53,851 bases of DNA from Albidovulum sp. bin36 (GCA_002238565.1 MPMP01000029.1:1-53851), one strand, 5' to 3'; positions 1 through 9,327 are shown, numbered from the stretch's first letter. The notes: generated by a model not told the origin, from the letters alone. Made by a program: numbers and translations.

Positions 1-197
1 CTGAAACTGCTGAAGGATATCGCAGCCATGTAAAGGCGGATCCGGCCGGACCCGCCGTTTGTAGGCAGAGCGTGGCAGTCCCGATCCACGTATCATGTTG
101 ATACTGCTCAATTTTTTTTTGACACACCCCAGAACTTCAGCTTAAAAAAGCGGGATTCTGTTGATTCCCAGCGCTATGACGCAGCTGTCAACATTCA
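1..197. other. No gene recognised; hairpin and T-run
   Basis: An open frame enters the window from the left and stops at 31-33, so a gene may end here, but ten codons are too few to identify it. A near-perfect inverted repeat follows at 35-56 and a run of ten T lies at about 111-120. Nothing else coding is visible before the IS110-type fragment. Confidence 0.4.
35..56 (+). terminator. Possible terminator hairpin
   Basis: GGCGGATCCGG (35-45) is followed directly by CCGGACCCGCC (46-56). The two arms pair at 10 of 11 positions, and a short T-rich stretch follows. It sits just after a stop codon at 31-33, which fits an intrinsic terminator for a gene ending at the window edge. The T-tract is weak. 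Confidence 0.4.
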
Positions 198-590
198 GTG
201 GCGACAGTGGTGATAGAAGTGACCGGGCGAATGAATTGGGGTTTTCACCGTTCGCTGCGAGACTGCGGCATCGAGGTCTCCATCCTTCTTTCGCGTCAGG
301 CGCGAGACTTCACCAAAGTCTCCGGCCAGCTAGCGAAGACTGATCAGGTCAATGCCCGGCCGCTGGCCGCTTTCGGCGCCGTTTTTTTTGCGAAGCTGCA
401 GACGACGAAGCCAGGAAGCGCCTTCGTCGAGCATCTTGCCGGCCTGCTCGCGGCTTGCGATCAACTCGTCGATTTCATCGCGGCTTCGTGCCATTGCGCG
501 GACGACCTTAACAACCTGCTCGCGAATACGGAGTTGAAAGCCACCGCCGCGGAAAAAGAGAGCCCGTTGCGCGCGGCGGCGATGCGCTGA
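198..590 (+). pseudogene. IS110-family transposase fragment
   Basis: The frame contains the pattern of the N-terminal RNase H-like (DEDD) half of IS110/IS111A transposases: an IEVTG segment, then a segment reading RQARDFTKVSGQLAKTD followed by NARPLAAFG, matching the family's VRDFAxAxGxLAKTDxxDARxLAxFA. The family is usually over 300 residues. Here only about 65 recognisable residues remain, the first catalytic region is degraded, the rest of the frame does not match, and the C-terminal Ser-containing Tnp_20 domain is absent. It is a remnant, not an active element. No element ends were identified. The frame antisense to it (330-776) has no recognisable content. Confidence 0.6.
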
Positions 591-732
591 GACATAATCG
601 GAAGGAACTTCGCGGCGGAATGACCGTTGCAGAGCATATCGCAGCCATGATGTAGTTTTTTCAGGTCCTTGCAGAATTACGGAACAAGGACCAACAATTC
701 TAACGATTTTTCCTTTTGCTTTTGCTGCTCGG

Positions 733-1608
733 TCATGCGGTGTCCGATTCAATTTCGCATTCATCAGAATCTGCAATTAGCCTAAGAAACAGATCTTGAC
801 CGAACCGAGTCAATGACGAAAAATTTCTTGCTTCGATCAGCTTTCGCTGATTGCGAATTTCGTCGACTCGCTTCTGAGCAAAGTCATAAACTTCATTCGG
901 CAAAATCCTAGAGGAGCGAGACCAGAGAATCTCGATACCACGAAAAACAAACAGACCATGGATTACTCCGCCTATCGGCCGGTTTTCGTCACGCCAAGGC
1001 GCGTAGACGAACTCCGTGTCGGCACTAGGTCGAACCACCGGAGAAATCCTCTCGATTAGCGATAGCTGGAGGTGAAGCACTTCGTGCACGACAGATTCAG
1101 CTAAACGGGGAATGGCGTCTTTTTCGTGGACAAACGGTACGGAAGTAAAAATCGAATGCGGCAATTCCGGTAGCGAAAGGCTTAGATCATATCCGGGTTC
1201 CAAGTTTTCTAGAATATGCAAACATCTCAACAGCGAGCCAACGGAATTGTAAAGTTCTGGCGACAGCTCATAAATTAGTTGGCATGACGCACGAAGAACC
1301 GAACAAACATGGTCTCCGTCCAAGTTTCCGATTTTTGCAAGTGAGGTTCCATTGTCAGTTACGAGATAGCTCATGGATTCAGGGAGCGCTTCGATACCGA
1401 AACCCAAACCGGGAACTATCGGCATCCGCCAAACCCAGTTCCTCTGCGCTTCCCGGTTCCTTTGCATCATTCGAACTGAACCATAGGAACCAAAAGCCAT
1501 TCCGATCGGCTTTAGAATCTCGGTTTCAGAAAATGCTACCAACTTTGAAAGCGTTTTCGTGTTCCACGAAACCGGCTCTGCCAGCGAAACGAGTTCGTCT
1601 CGGTTCAT
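733..1608 (-). CDS. aKG-HExxH-type peptide beta-hydroxylase
   Basis: A 291-residue protein with HEVLH at residues 175-179 (the metal-binding HExxH) followed about 30 residues later by a segment APWRDE..RPIGGVIHG. Both are the signature of the HExxH modification proteins (TIGR04267 type) encoded with FxsB radical SAM enzymes. NCBI names this family alpha-ketoglutarate-dependent peptide beta-hydroxylases. The expected role is hydroxylation of a side-chain beta carbon in the precursor peptide, in the cytoplasm. Its ATG overlaps the stop of the upstream oxygenase gene as ATGA, so it is the last gene of a translationally coupled four-gene cassette. Family assignment rests on these motifs and the neighbours; the exact residue hydroxylated is unknown. 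Confidence 0.8.
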   Translation of the reverse strand: MNRDELVSLAEPVSWNTKTLSKLVAFSETEILKPIGMAFGSYGSVRMMQRNREAQRNWVWRMPIVPGLGFGIEALPESMSYLVTDNGTSLAKIGNLDGDHVCSVLRASCQLIYELSPELYNSVGSLLRCLHILENLEPGYDLSLSLPELPHSIFTSVPFVHEKDAIPRLAESVVHEVLHLQLSLIERISPVVRPSADTEFVYAPWRDENRPIGGVIHGLFVFRGIEILWSRSSRILPNEVYDFAQKRVDEIRNQRKLIEARNFSSLTRFGQDLFLRLIADSDECEIESDTA

Positions 1609-2180
1609 TGACGAGATCGAAACGAATAGATCAACGAGAAACGTTGTCCGCCGCGCACCTTGCTCACCGCGTGATACGAAGCTTCCGATATTTCGAATGC
1701 AAAGGCTGTACCATGAATTGGGTGAATCAACCGGAATAGAGAAGTAACTTCCTTGTTCCGAAAAAGAGCGGTGATTCCTCCATTAACGTCTCTCCCGAGC
1801 TGTAGAATCAAGCGGTGGGTTTCGCCGTCGGGCCGATAGTCGTTGTGGATACCGATATCATGACCACTCAAAAGCAAATGCGCGACTACATCTACAGATT
1901 CTATCTCTTGTGCTACAAATTCCGTCCTAAACCAACAATGCATTCCGGATAGCGTGTTTTCGTCCACGAGAAACGCGAGTTCATTTGGAACATTAATTTC
2001 TTTCAAACTGAATTCAAACTGTCGGTAAAAGCCGGTTTCGGTAAATTGCCAGGACCGATTGTTCTCAAGCCATTCAAGTGCGCCGTCGATCGCAGTTTTG
2101 GGAAACAGATTTGGAATCCAGGCATGGCGGAACGGATGGCTGTACCTTCGCGAATGGCCGAAATTAGGCGAAATGTTCAT
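1605..2180 (-). CDS. 2-oxoglutarate/Fe(II)-dependent oxygenase, peptide-tailoring
   Basis: With the start at 2180 this is a 191-residue double-stranded beta-helix oxygenase. The iron triad is visible as HND (His112, Asp114) and SYHAV (His170), and GGQRFSLIYSF supplies Arg180, which should bind the 2-oxoglutarate carboxylate. An upstream ATG at 2240 exists, but the 2180 start forms an ATGA overlap with the radical SAM stop codon (2177-2179), the same coupling seen at the next junction, so 2180 is preferred. It lies between the radical SAM maturase and the HExxH hydroxylase. The likely job is hydroxylation of the modified precursor; the substrate position is inferred from context only. Confidence 0.78.
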   Translation of the reverse strand: MNISPNFGHSRRYSHPFRHAWIPNLFPKTAIDGALEWLENNRSWQFTETGFYRQFEFSLKEINVPNELAFLVDENTLSGMHCWFRTEFVAQEIESVDVVAHLLLSGHDIGIHNDYRPDGETHRLILQLGRDVNGGITALFRNKEVTSLFRLIHPIHGTAFAFEISEASYHAVSKVRGGQRFSLIYSFRSRQ

Positions 2181-3295
2181 GAAGACATTGAACTCGCCGT
2201 TCTTGCAATTTTGCGACACAGAAATTTCTGATCCTCGCAATACACAGAGGGGTTGTCGTAGCCGGAGTCATCGGACCAACGGTGCAGCAACATTCCGCCT
2301 CCGCATGCGGAAAGCCACGGGCATACTCGGCATGTCGCATGGTTTGCTCGTTGACTCTCCTTGTGCCTACTGAACTCGTCCGACATCAGCACCTCGGCAA
2401 AGGAATTTTCCATTATTGACCAGTTTCGGTTGAACTGGTCCGCGCCGTCGTAGGAATTCTTTAGTGTATCGTTTTTTACAATCGATCCGTCGGTTTCCAC
2501 GACAAGAATACTATAGAGTGAATTTCCAGTGCCTTCCTTCGTGCTTTTTCTGCCGAAAAGCCCACGAAACAAATTGTCGAGGCATTCAATGGGTACAGGC
2601 TCCCGATCCTCGATATACAAGTCCCAAAGTCGTGCCATCCACTCGCCGTATTCACGAGATTCCAACGAATTCTTTCCGAAAGGAAGTCGATCATGGTTTC
2701 CGTCTCGATAAAGGAAATCCACGCTTGGAACGCCTAATTCCTTAAAAAATCGATATACTTCTTCGGGATCCGAGAATGGATCCACTACTGCAAGAACGCC
2801 TTTAAAAAACTCGGCGCTTTCGGAATGATCGCGAAGCCGCTTGATCGCCTCGACAGTAGTTGAAAAAGTAGAAAGATTTTTTCTGTCCAATCGGAATCGG
2901 TCGTTTACGTTCGCAGGGCCATCGATGCTTACCGCCACGCGAGTGCGGGTTTCGGCAAAAAGTGAAACGAGGTTATCGTCTAGCAAGGTTCCGTTAGTCT
3001 GGAGGGCGATTGTCGCCTCGCTGCCGAGCGAAGACCTAAGCCCTCGCAATAAGCGATTAAGTCTGGATTTCCCTAGGAGAAGAGGTTCACCACCGTGCAA
3101 AACCACGGCGAAATCCTGCTTTTGGAGATATTTTTGTTCAACTAGACGCTCAATTGCCGTGTCAATTACACGCAATGACATTCGGGCCGGCTGCCGTCTA
3201 AATCCTTTGTCAGGGGAGTGGTAGACATAGCAATATCGGCAGTCGATATTGCATCGGCTGGCAACCTTTATCAGAACCGTATCTAATTTCGCCAA
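2177..3295 (-). CDS. FxsB-type radical SAM/SPASM peptide maturase
   Basis: A 372-residue radical SAM enzyme. The SAM-binding [4Fe-4S] motif is Cys15-x3-Cys19-x2-Cys22 in KVASRCNIDCRYCYVYH, very close to the FxsB consensus. The C-terminal part has VETDGSI, then CRVCPWLSACGGGMLLHRW and a DNPSVYC segment, cysteine-rich SPASM-like auxiliary-cluster motifs of the same family. Family members install cyclophane C-C links between an aromatic residue and a nearby beta carbon of a ribosomal precursor (triceptide chemistry). It starts 21 nt after the stop of the small precursor gene and overlaps the oxygenase gene by ATGA. The motif match is strong; cyclophane formation here is inferred from family and core sequence. 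Confidence 0.88.
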   Translation of the reverse strand: MAKLDTVLIKVASRCNIDCRYCYVYHSPDKGFRRQPARMSLRVIDTAIERLVEQKYLQKQDFAVVLHGGEPLLLGKSRLNRLLRGLRSSLGSEATIALQTNGTLLDDNLVSLFAETRTRVAVSIDGPANVNDRFRLDRKNLSTFSTTVEAIKRLRDHSESAEFFKGVLAVVDPFSDPEEVYRFFKELGVPSVDFLYRDGNHDRLPFGKNSLESREYGEWMARLWDLYIEDREPVPIECLDNLFRGLFGRKSTKEGTGNSLYSILVVETDGSIVKNDTLKNSYDGADQFNRNWSIMENSFAEVLMSDEFSRHKESQRANHATCRVCPWLSACGGGMLLHRWSDDSGYDNPSVYCEDQKFLCRKIARTASSMSS

Positions 3296-3316
3296 AGCTA
3301 TCCGCTAATCTTTTGG

Positions 3317-3514
3317 CTAGCGTCCCCGGTTGTGGCGATTATGCATGCGATTGTATGCACTCGTATTTGCACTCGCGTCGTCGGCCTCTCCGCGAATGTC
3401 CTGAATTAGGCGACGCAAAGCCGGGCTGTCTATCTGGTCCGGTTCAATATCTTGTATGGCCCGTCCAGCTAGAATTTCAATCTCTTCGAAGGCATTTCCA
3501 AGATCGCGGGGCAT
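3317..3514 (-). CDS. Candidate RiPP precursor peptide
   Basis: A 65-residue peptide with an acidic, helical leader (residues about 1-45, rich in Glu/Asp/Ile/Leu) and a very different C-terminus ending YNRMHNRHNRGR. The tail holds three aromatic-Asn-Arg triplets (YNR, HNR, HNR), the spacing expected for three-residue cyclophanes made by FxsB-like enzymes. A good ribosome-binding site (AGGTTGGAG) lies about 3 nt before the ATG at 3514. It is the first gene of the cassette, 21 nt before the maturase. It is not obviously related to the classical FxSxx-COOH peptides. Precursor status is inferred from size, position and tail composition. Confidence 0.75.
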   Translation of the reverse strand: MPRDLGNAFEEIEILAGRAIQDIEPDQIDSPALRRLIQDIRGEADDASANTSAYNRMHNRHNRGR

Positions 3515-3697
3515 GCTCCAACCTTTCAGAATTCCAATTGCAGAAATTGAATCACAGCTCTAGAACTTAGCTTTTAAACTACAAAAAAACAATTAAATTA
3601 TAAAGGGTTACAGCCGCCATTCTAGCAAAGATTTCGCTGTTAGCTAACTTATTGTTTTTTCTGTGTTTTTTCGAATGGAAAAACGGGATAATCCGAA

Positions 3698-6028
3698 TTA
3701 GAATGCGGCGCGTCGCGCAGTTCGTGCCGCGCGTTCCAGCCATTCCTGAGCATAGGAAGGTGACTCGCCTCCTCCCACGACCAAGCCCGCCCATGCATAG
3801 GCGAACTCGTCTGACAGCGATGAGGCGAAACAAACGGGATCATCGGCGCTCAGAGTCAATGCAAGTCCATTGTTTTCATTGCGATCAAGGGGATCAATGT
3901 GAAACAAAGGCTGCGCTAGCGGATACGCCAATTCTCCAATCAGCAGGTTGGAGCTCGGATTCAGTTCTATGGGCGTGCGCCAGTATGCCAGCAATCCGGC
4001 CAATTCGTTCCGAATTGCTTCAAGCAATTCTCCGTCAAGGTCCGCACGCACTTCAATCAAGTCCTCATTATCGTCCCAGCGTTGTAATATCTGTTCCAGC
4101 AATCTCCAATGCTTGCCTTCAAAGCAAGAACGCCGCCAGAACGGTCCGCCCAATTCCTCCCAAACCCAAGGATGTCCGATTTTCCGAACGACCTCCACAA
4201 ACTCGCGGGCATCTATTTCGCTGTTCCCAGGTTCCCATTCTTGAAGGCAGAACCGTATTTCTGCTTTAGCGGACTCAATGACTACACCCGATATGCCTGA
4301 AATTCGCCGACTGGATACGAAATCCAGCATCCAAGCAAGGTCGAACATACGCTCCAATCTCGGCTGCAAGACAATAGGATGCCGCGCACACCAGTCGCGT
4401 GGGTCCCAGCCTATTGCCGATGCATGTCCTACTCGATCACCATGTCGCATGATTTTCCACCAGAAGGGCTCGTGAATCGCTCGCAGTCCCGAAAGCAAGT
4501 GTCGAAAATCCTCGCCGACATGCACAGTGATCCTTAACGGTTGAATCCCTTTATGGTTTTGGCAAATTTGTCTCGACGCCTCGCGAACCTTATGCAGCGA
4601 AGCTGCTACGGTCCAAAGCGGACCGGACAGTTCCCGGCCCGCCACGTCCAACCCGCGAATCGATTTCAACAATTCCGGACAGTACCGCAAATTGGAAATT
4701 AGCTTTTCTGCCGTCGCAGAGTGCGACCAAATTAAGGATTCCAATCCTCTATCTCGATGCTTGTCTCTAATGAAATGCAACGTCCAAGTGAGCTTCGGGT
4801 CAGAACGGCGAACGCCGCAATCGGGCCGTGGATTGCCGCGGCGAACTTGGTTCGGTTCTTTTCTTGACGTTCGTTGCGAAAGACTATGCATCTCCTTCAG
4901 CTTGTTCAATTTCCCGGGAGCCTTGCGAAGTTCTAGCACTTCGACAGCAATATCCGAATCGACGCTCAATGCGGCTTCAACTTCTTGCCGAAGCGAGTTA
5001 GCATTGATATAATTGTCCAAGCGGTCGAAGCACTCCCCAAAATTGTCGAGACCCGTTCTCGCGGGGTTGTGCACAAGGTGTCGAAAAAGCATGACGCGGA
5101 TGCGGGTCAATTGAACCCAGAGTTTTCGAAAAATTTCAATTTTCTTTGTTTCGGTCAGGCTGACCGACGCTTTCCGACGCATGAACTCCATACATCTGCG
5201 ATCGAATTCGATATCGGCCAAAGGGCCGTTATGGTTCCGTTTCCTGCTTCGTGAGCGAGTCAAATGTCCTTTTTCTAAGTATGAATCCTGAAAAAGAATG
5301 AATCTCGTTAGCGCAGCTTCATCAGATATTGTCGACAATTCGATTCTGCCTCGCCTTAAATCCGCCATTGCGGTTTCGACCCGCGGATGCTTGTCAAAAA
5401 TCATTTCAAGCGCGTTGCATCCGTTGTCCATCCAAATCCTAAGCACTCGCAAAGCGATAAACGCTCTACGTAGCCAAGCCTTCCATTCCTCGACGCTCAT
5501 AAAACCTTCGGGAATGTCCCGAATTCGGTCAAAATTTGGGGACTTGCCAAATTCAGTCCAAATTTTCCAAAAGGGAACTGCGGCGGTTGCATGAACATGG
5601 AGATGCGCAGTCGGCTCCAGAATTCGAATATTTGGATTCAATGCTCGCACGCGCTGCGCTCCGCCTAAGTCAGCCGCCGCAAGCAATAGTTCGGCCGGGA
5701 GCGCTAGACTTACCCACCTCCAACGAAGGATTTCCTCGCCCGGGCGGTCGTGGATAGGTTTTAGCGTCGCCACTTCGCCATCACTTTCAAGCAGGTCTTC
5801 AGACATTCGCCCCAGAAAATCTTCGATGGTTTCTTTATTCCTTACAATTCTACTTAGTCCTTGGTTAGAACTTTCGCGAATTCCAAGCACGGAATATCGA
5901 CGCTCCAGATACGTTGCGGAAGTAAATTTTGCGGGATATGTGCAACACGCACGGAATGACTCAATGCTTGAAAACGTAGCGGAAATTGCCTCGGCAAAAT
6001 CTAGCCCAATGCGCAAATTCGCCATCAC
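3698..6028 (-). CDS. rdrB: RdrB, divergent adenosine deaminase of RADAR
   Basis: A 776-residue protein with scattered adenosine-deaminase active-site motifs: HLHVHA at residues 142-147 (metal-binding histidines), HVGED at 503-507 (the HxGE motif) and DRVGHA at 531-536 (metal His). The large spacing and inserts match RdrB, the oligomeric deaminase of the RADAR anti-phage system, rather than housekeeping adenosine deaminase (about 340 residues). RADAR deaminates adenosine-containing substrates after infection (RNA in the first reports, ATP to ITP in later ones). It lies 181 nt downstream of rdrA on the same strand, the canonical gene order. No accessory rdrC/D-like membrane gene is seen. All three motifs look intact. 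Confidence 0.87.
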   Translation of the reverse strand: MMANLRIGLDFAEAISATFSSIESFRACCTYPAKFTSATYLERRYSVLGIRESSNQGLSRIVRNKETIEDFLGRMSEDLLESDGEVATLKPIHDRPGEEILRWRWVSLALPAELLLAAADLGGAQRVRALNPNIRILEPTAHLHVHATAAVPFWKIWTEFGKSPNFDRIRDIPEGFMSVEEWKAWLRRAFIALRVLRIWMDNGCNALEMIFDKHPRVETAMADLRRGRIELSTISDEAALTRFILFQDSYLEKGHLTRSRSRKRNHNGPLADIEFDRRCMEFMRRKASVSLTETKKIEIFRKLWVQLTRIRVMLFRHLVHNPARTGLDNFGECFDRLDNYINANSLRQEVEAALSVDSDIAVEVLELRKAPGKLNKLKEMHSLSQRTSRKEPNQVRRGNPRPDCGVRRSDPKLTWTLHFIRDKHRDRGLESLIWSHSATAEKLISNLRYCPELLKSIRGLDVAGRELSGPLWTVAASLHKVREASRQICQNHKGIQPLRITVHVGEDFRHLLSGLRAIHEPFWWKIMRHGDRVGHASAIGWDPRDWCARHPIVLQPRLERMFDLAWMLDFVSSRRISGISGVVIESAKAEIRFCLQEWEPGNSEIDAREFVEVVRKIGHPWVWEELGGPFWRRSCFEGKHWRLLEQILQRWDDNEDLIEVRADLDGELLEAIRNELAGLLAYWRTPIELNPSSNLLIGELAYPLAQPLFHIDPLDRNENNGLALTLSADDPVCFASSLSDEFAYAWAGLVVGGGESPSYAQEWLERAARTARRAAF

Positions 6029-6209
6029 TTTTTCTCCGCTTTTTTTATGGTATTAGCCCACCGGACCTTAGAGCTTGAATCAAAATACCACATATTGTCG
6101 GGTTTTGTGGAAATATTTGTAACTTTTCCAATATATAGATAATTTGCCGACTTTAGGAACAAACTCTTAGACGGTATTTTTATAAATGAGAATTGATATT
6201 ACTTTTGCG

Positions 6210-8408
6210 TTAGTCCAAATTCCGTAGCCTCTCCTTCTGTTCTTCCAAATATTCTGTCTTAACATCTTTTATTCGACGGCCAAGAATCGGAACAAAAGCG
6301 AGATCGTTCGAGGAAATTTGGTCTAGCGGTTTATGAGATTTCCAAGCGGCAGATTCTACATGAGTCTCCCAATCTTTTTCGTTAATTTTTAATTTATTAC
6401 GCACAATTTCCTTAACAGTCTTCGAGAGACCCAATTCATCACTGCCAAGTATCGCCAATGAAGGATATTTTTCCAAATCCAGCCAATCCAAGTGGCACTC
6501 AAGACGATCTTTAGCCCCTACTTTTTCAATTTCTTTTCTTTTGCATTCGTCTTCTTTTTTACTTGACAGCCAGCACCATGCCATAAGCAATTCACATTCA
6601 TTTGGTGCCGGTATTCTGTTCCAGCAATTTTCTCGTGCCGATTTCCATTTCTTGGCCAATTCGGTCCAATCTTCCGGGCACTTCGGATTTCTTATTAATG
6701 GCCATGGTAAGACCGTATGTGTATTTGAATCTTCTGTCCAAACTAGTCCAAGACTATCTTTTGCGAAACTCAGATCGACACCCAATTCAAAACATTTCGG
6801 GTCTCTCGCGACAAGATCAAAAGCTAGCATTAGTTGCGGCGATGCTGAATTGTAGAGGATATCTTCGTTATCAATTTTGTTCACTTTTCGACAGATAAAC
6901 TCCAAATCCTTTGCCCAATTCAGAGATATCCCGTTTTGATCGGTCGATATAGAATCCCTCACACGAGGCGCACCGGCGGCAATCCCAGGCTCACCGACAA
7001 ATTTAATAGGTCCATTGGAACGAGATTCCGAGACGATTAACTTATCTTCATTCGGATCTTCGAGTAAAATTCTAACAAATTCTGCAATTTCGGAGAGGTT
7101 GCCGCCATTATTTTTTCCGCTCCAGCGATCATAGAAATTTTGCAGAAGTCGAAACCGAAGATTAATCTGATCGTCGCCGGTTTTCTTAGCCTTTAAAAGG
7201 TCGCTGAGTTTTTCTATTCCTAGATATTCCCCAGACTTAAGTGGTTTCGTGGCATCCTTCCACATACTGTCCAAAAGGTCTCCAAATTTTCGGCTATTGC
7301 CGACACCAATGCGTTTATCGTGGCTAGGTGGATGCCAATCGACGACTTCCCAGATAGGAATTCCTTCCATTGGGAATATTTGGGAAGAAGGAATTATTTT
7401 TTTGAGCAATTTTTGCCCAAGTTCTCTCGAATTCTCCACTAATTCGTCCATCGACCCATCTGTTATTGAACGAATTCCGCTTGCGTAGTCGCGGTAAAAA
7501 GAAGTTTCCAATGATTTTTCCGTGTTGTCTTTATCACCAGTTAGGACGAAAACAAGGCGCTCATGCCGCAACACGCGAAGCGCGACCATAAGTTCGCGAG
7601 ATCTTCGAACTTGCAAGTCAAGGTCGTCTATTGGCAACGCGATTAACGCGTCCTTTGGGAATCCGGGATCAATAGACTTTGAGCGTTCGAGTTCTGTCAA
7701 AAGGCTATCGAGGAATAACCGCCATTTGTTGGGGAGATCTTGCCAACGCGATAGCTGCTCTTCTTGCCATAGGGGCAGCTCCCCGGCATGCTTCGCAATT
7801 TCTTCCCTGATAAGTCCCGATGACCATCCGACCGCCGCAGTCGTTTGCATTTCTCGAAATTTACTCATCAAACTGTTTTTTGGGTGGTCGTCGTAGCTGT
7901 CCTCGAAAAATCTGGTGCTTCTGTCGAAACTTAGCGCGCGGACCAGCGGGTAAAATGCTTGACCAATCCAATTGTATAGCGGCAACTCGGGTGGCAACGG
8001 ATCAAAATCTATGGTTGGCAATGGTCGAACGACAGTGTCCATTTCGCTGAATCCACATTCGTCGTGTTCCCCATTTTCCCCTTTGCCCTTGTATTCATTG
8101 GGCTTGAGCCATCCCTGGATAAGTGTTAACAGTAACGATGTCTTGCCGACACCTCGGCTTCCGTCGATCATGAAAACGTTGTTCGTTCGTTCGAATTCAG
8201 GTTTCTCCCAAGGCGACTTTTCACTGCAACTATTTCTCTTACGGTTTTCTGACGAAACCGACTGCAACCTTCTTAAAAGACCGTTAATTTCCCGCAGTAT
8301 GGATTTTTCTTCTATCGAAAGCACGTCTAACGGGAGTGGGCCAGTATCGTACGACGGTGATCTTACATCACAATTTCCATCAGACATTTTCAAATTCCTT
8401 TTGTCCAA
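6210..8408 (-). CDS. rdrA: RdrA, P-loop ATPase of RADAR
   Basis: A 732-residue NTPase. The Walker A motif GSRGVGKT is at residues 83-90, after a helical N-terminal part, and a Walker B-like LIALPIDDLDL follows about 190 residues later, then a VFVLTGD sensor-like strand. Length, single AAA+ core followed by a long helical C-terminal half, and direct pairing with the deaminase gene identify it as RdrA, the ring-forming partner that activates RdrB. An alternative ATG seven codons downstream (8387) is possible. The gene is AT-rich compared with the restriction operon further right, suggesting separate acquisition. Confidence 0.85.
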   Translation of the reverse strand: MDKRNLKMSDGNCDVRSPSYDTGPLPLDVLSIEEKSILREINGLLRRLQSVSSENRKRNSCSEKSPWEKPEFERTNNVFMIDGSRGVGKTSLLLTLIQGWLKPNEYKGKGENGEHDECGFSEMDTVVRPLPTIDFDPLPPELPLYNWIGQAFYPLVRALSFDRSTRFFEDSYDDHPKNSLMSKFREMQTTAAVGWSSGLIREEIAKHAGELPLWQEEQLSRWQDLPNKWRLFLDSLLTELERSKSIDPGFPKDALIALPIDDLDLQVRRSRELMVALRVLRHERLVFVLTGDKDNTEKSLETSFYRDYASGIRSITDGSMDELVENSRELGQKLLKKIIPSSQIFPMEGIPIWEVVDWHPPSHDKRIGVGNSRKFGDLLDSMWKDATKPLKSGEYLGIEKLSDLLKAKKTGDDQINLRFRLLQNFYDRWSGKNNGGNLSEIAEFVRILLEDPNEDKLIVSESRSNGPIKFVGEPGIAAGAPRVRDSISTDQNGISLNWAKDLEFICRKVNKIDNEDILYNSASPQLMLAFDLVARDPKCFELGVDLSFAKDSLGLVWTEDSNTHTVLPWPLIRNPKCPEDWTELAKKWKSARENCWNRIPAPNECELLMAWCWLSSKKEDECKRKEIEKVGAKDRLECHLDWLDLEKYPSLAILGSDELGLSKTVKEIVRNKLKINEKDWETHVESAAWKSHKPLDQISSNDLAFVPILGRRIKDVKTEYLEEQKERLRNLD

Positions 8409-8889
8409 AAGGACATGGGATACCTTGATCTAAACGGGCCGCCGAATTTTTGGTCCGGTATCCACGACGCGCGATTCTCTTGCGGCTCGACTGTACTCTG
8501 CCCCGTCAATACGTTGGCGCATGACTACACACAAGCTGCTGCATTTACGAGGGCCTATCTCAAACTTTTTGAAAGGGCGATATGGTAAAGGGTGTCTATT
8601 GAAGCTCGCCTGGATATGGCCTGAATGATGGAAATGTCGTATGCGGCCAAATCAACAATTTTGAGCCACTCCCAATTTCCGAAATTGCTTCGCTAACGAG
8701 GTACCGCCCAGTTTCTAATTGGCTTCTTTTTTGCACGACAAGAAATAGCCGCTTCTTGCCTATTGTGTGCTTGTCACTTGATTGATGCCCGCACATGGCT
8801 CACCTATTCAGCTGGCGCATTACGCTTGAGTACGGGTTCGAGCGAACGTCCCATAAATTCATTAAGTTCAGACGTCCTGCCCCCGGGTT
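8409..8889. other. No intact gene; possible decayed minus-strand fragment
   Basis: The region upstream of rdrA should hold its promoter, but no convincing -35/-10 pair was picked. On the minus strand about 8525-8700 a frame without a start reads like protein (GNWEWLKIVDLAAYDISI, then IIQAISRRAS) before a stop, which suggests the tail of a lost gene of unknown identity. Confidence 0.3.
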
Positions 8890-9327
8890 TTACGGCGGCG
8901 AGCTTTCCCGGCCTCCATTATTCGGTTTCGCCGCTTTGGCCAGCAATTCATAGACCATGCACAGGCCGGTTCCGGGGAAGACGGTGCGGGTTCGGGTCAG
9001 CTCCTCTAGGATCCCGGCGACCGCTGCGTCGCCGGAGTTGCTCGCGGCACCGATGATGCGGACCCGCAGGATTCCGTAGTCCGGTTCGGGCGCAATGTCT
9101 GCTTCCGACTGGAAGAGCTCGGCGAGAAACCGCCGGGGGCACCGCTTTTTGCCCTGCGCATCGGCGACGGCGGGCATCATTCGGTTCTACGCACGATAGG
9201 CGATCATCCGGACGATATCCAGGAGCAGCCTTTCGCCGCGGGCAGCGCGTCGAGCCTGTCGCACTCGGCGTCGAGATTCGCGTTCTCAGCCTTGAGCCGA
9301 CCGGCGGCCTCCCCGCGTTCGGGGGGC
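8890..9327 (-). pseudogene. C-terminal fragment of a transposase
   Basis: Only the last hundred or so residues remain. The frame ending at 8890 has APEPDYGILRVRIIG and then RTRTVFPGTGLCMVYEL, matching the tail of a common family of putative DDE transposases (the LNxTxTxFPGTxLRxVYEL ending). The preceding coiled segment (LKAENANLDAE...RLLLDIVRMIAYRA) is recognisable only by changing frame near 9240 and passing a TAG, so the fragment carries a frameshift and a nonsense codon. It stops abruptly at the repeat starting at 9328. Non-functional remnant. Confidence 0.55.

Noticed and set aside
330..776. 148-codon minus-strand frame downstream of the HExxH gene
   Set aside because: It overlaps the hydroxylase end and runs antisense to the IS110-type fragment; arginine-rich with no motif, so a chance frame.
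8596..8796. 66-codon minus-strand frame upstream of rdrA
   Set aside because: No motif; another frame of the same strand looks more protein-like, and neither has a plausible gene context.
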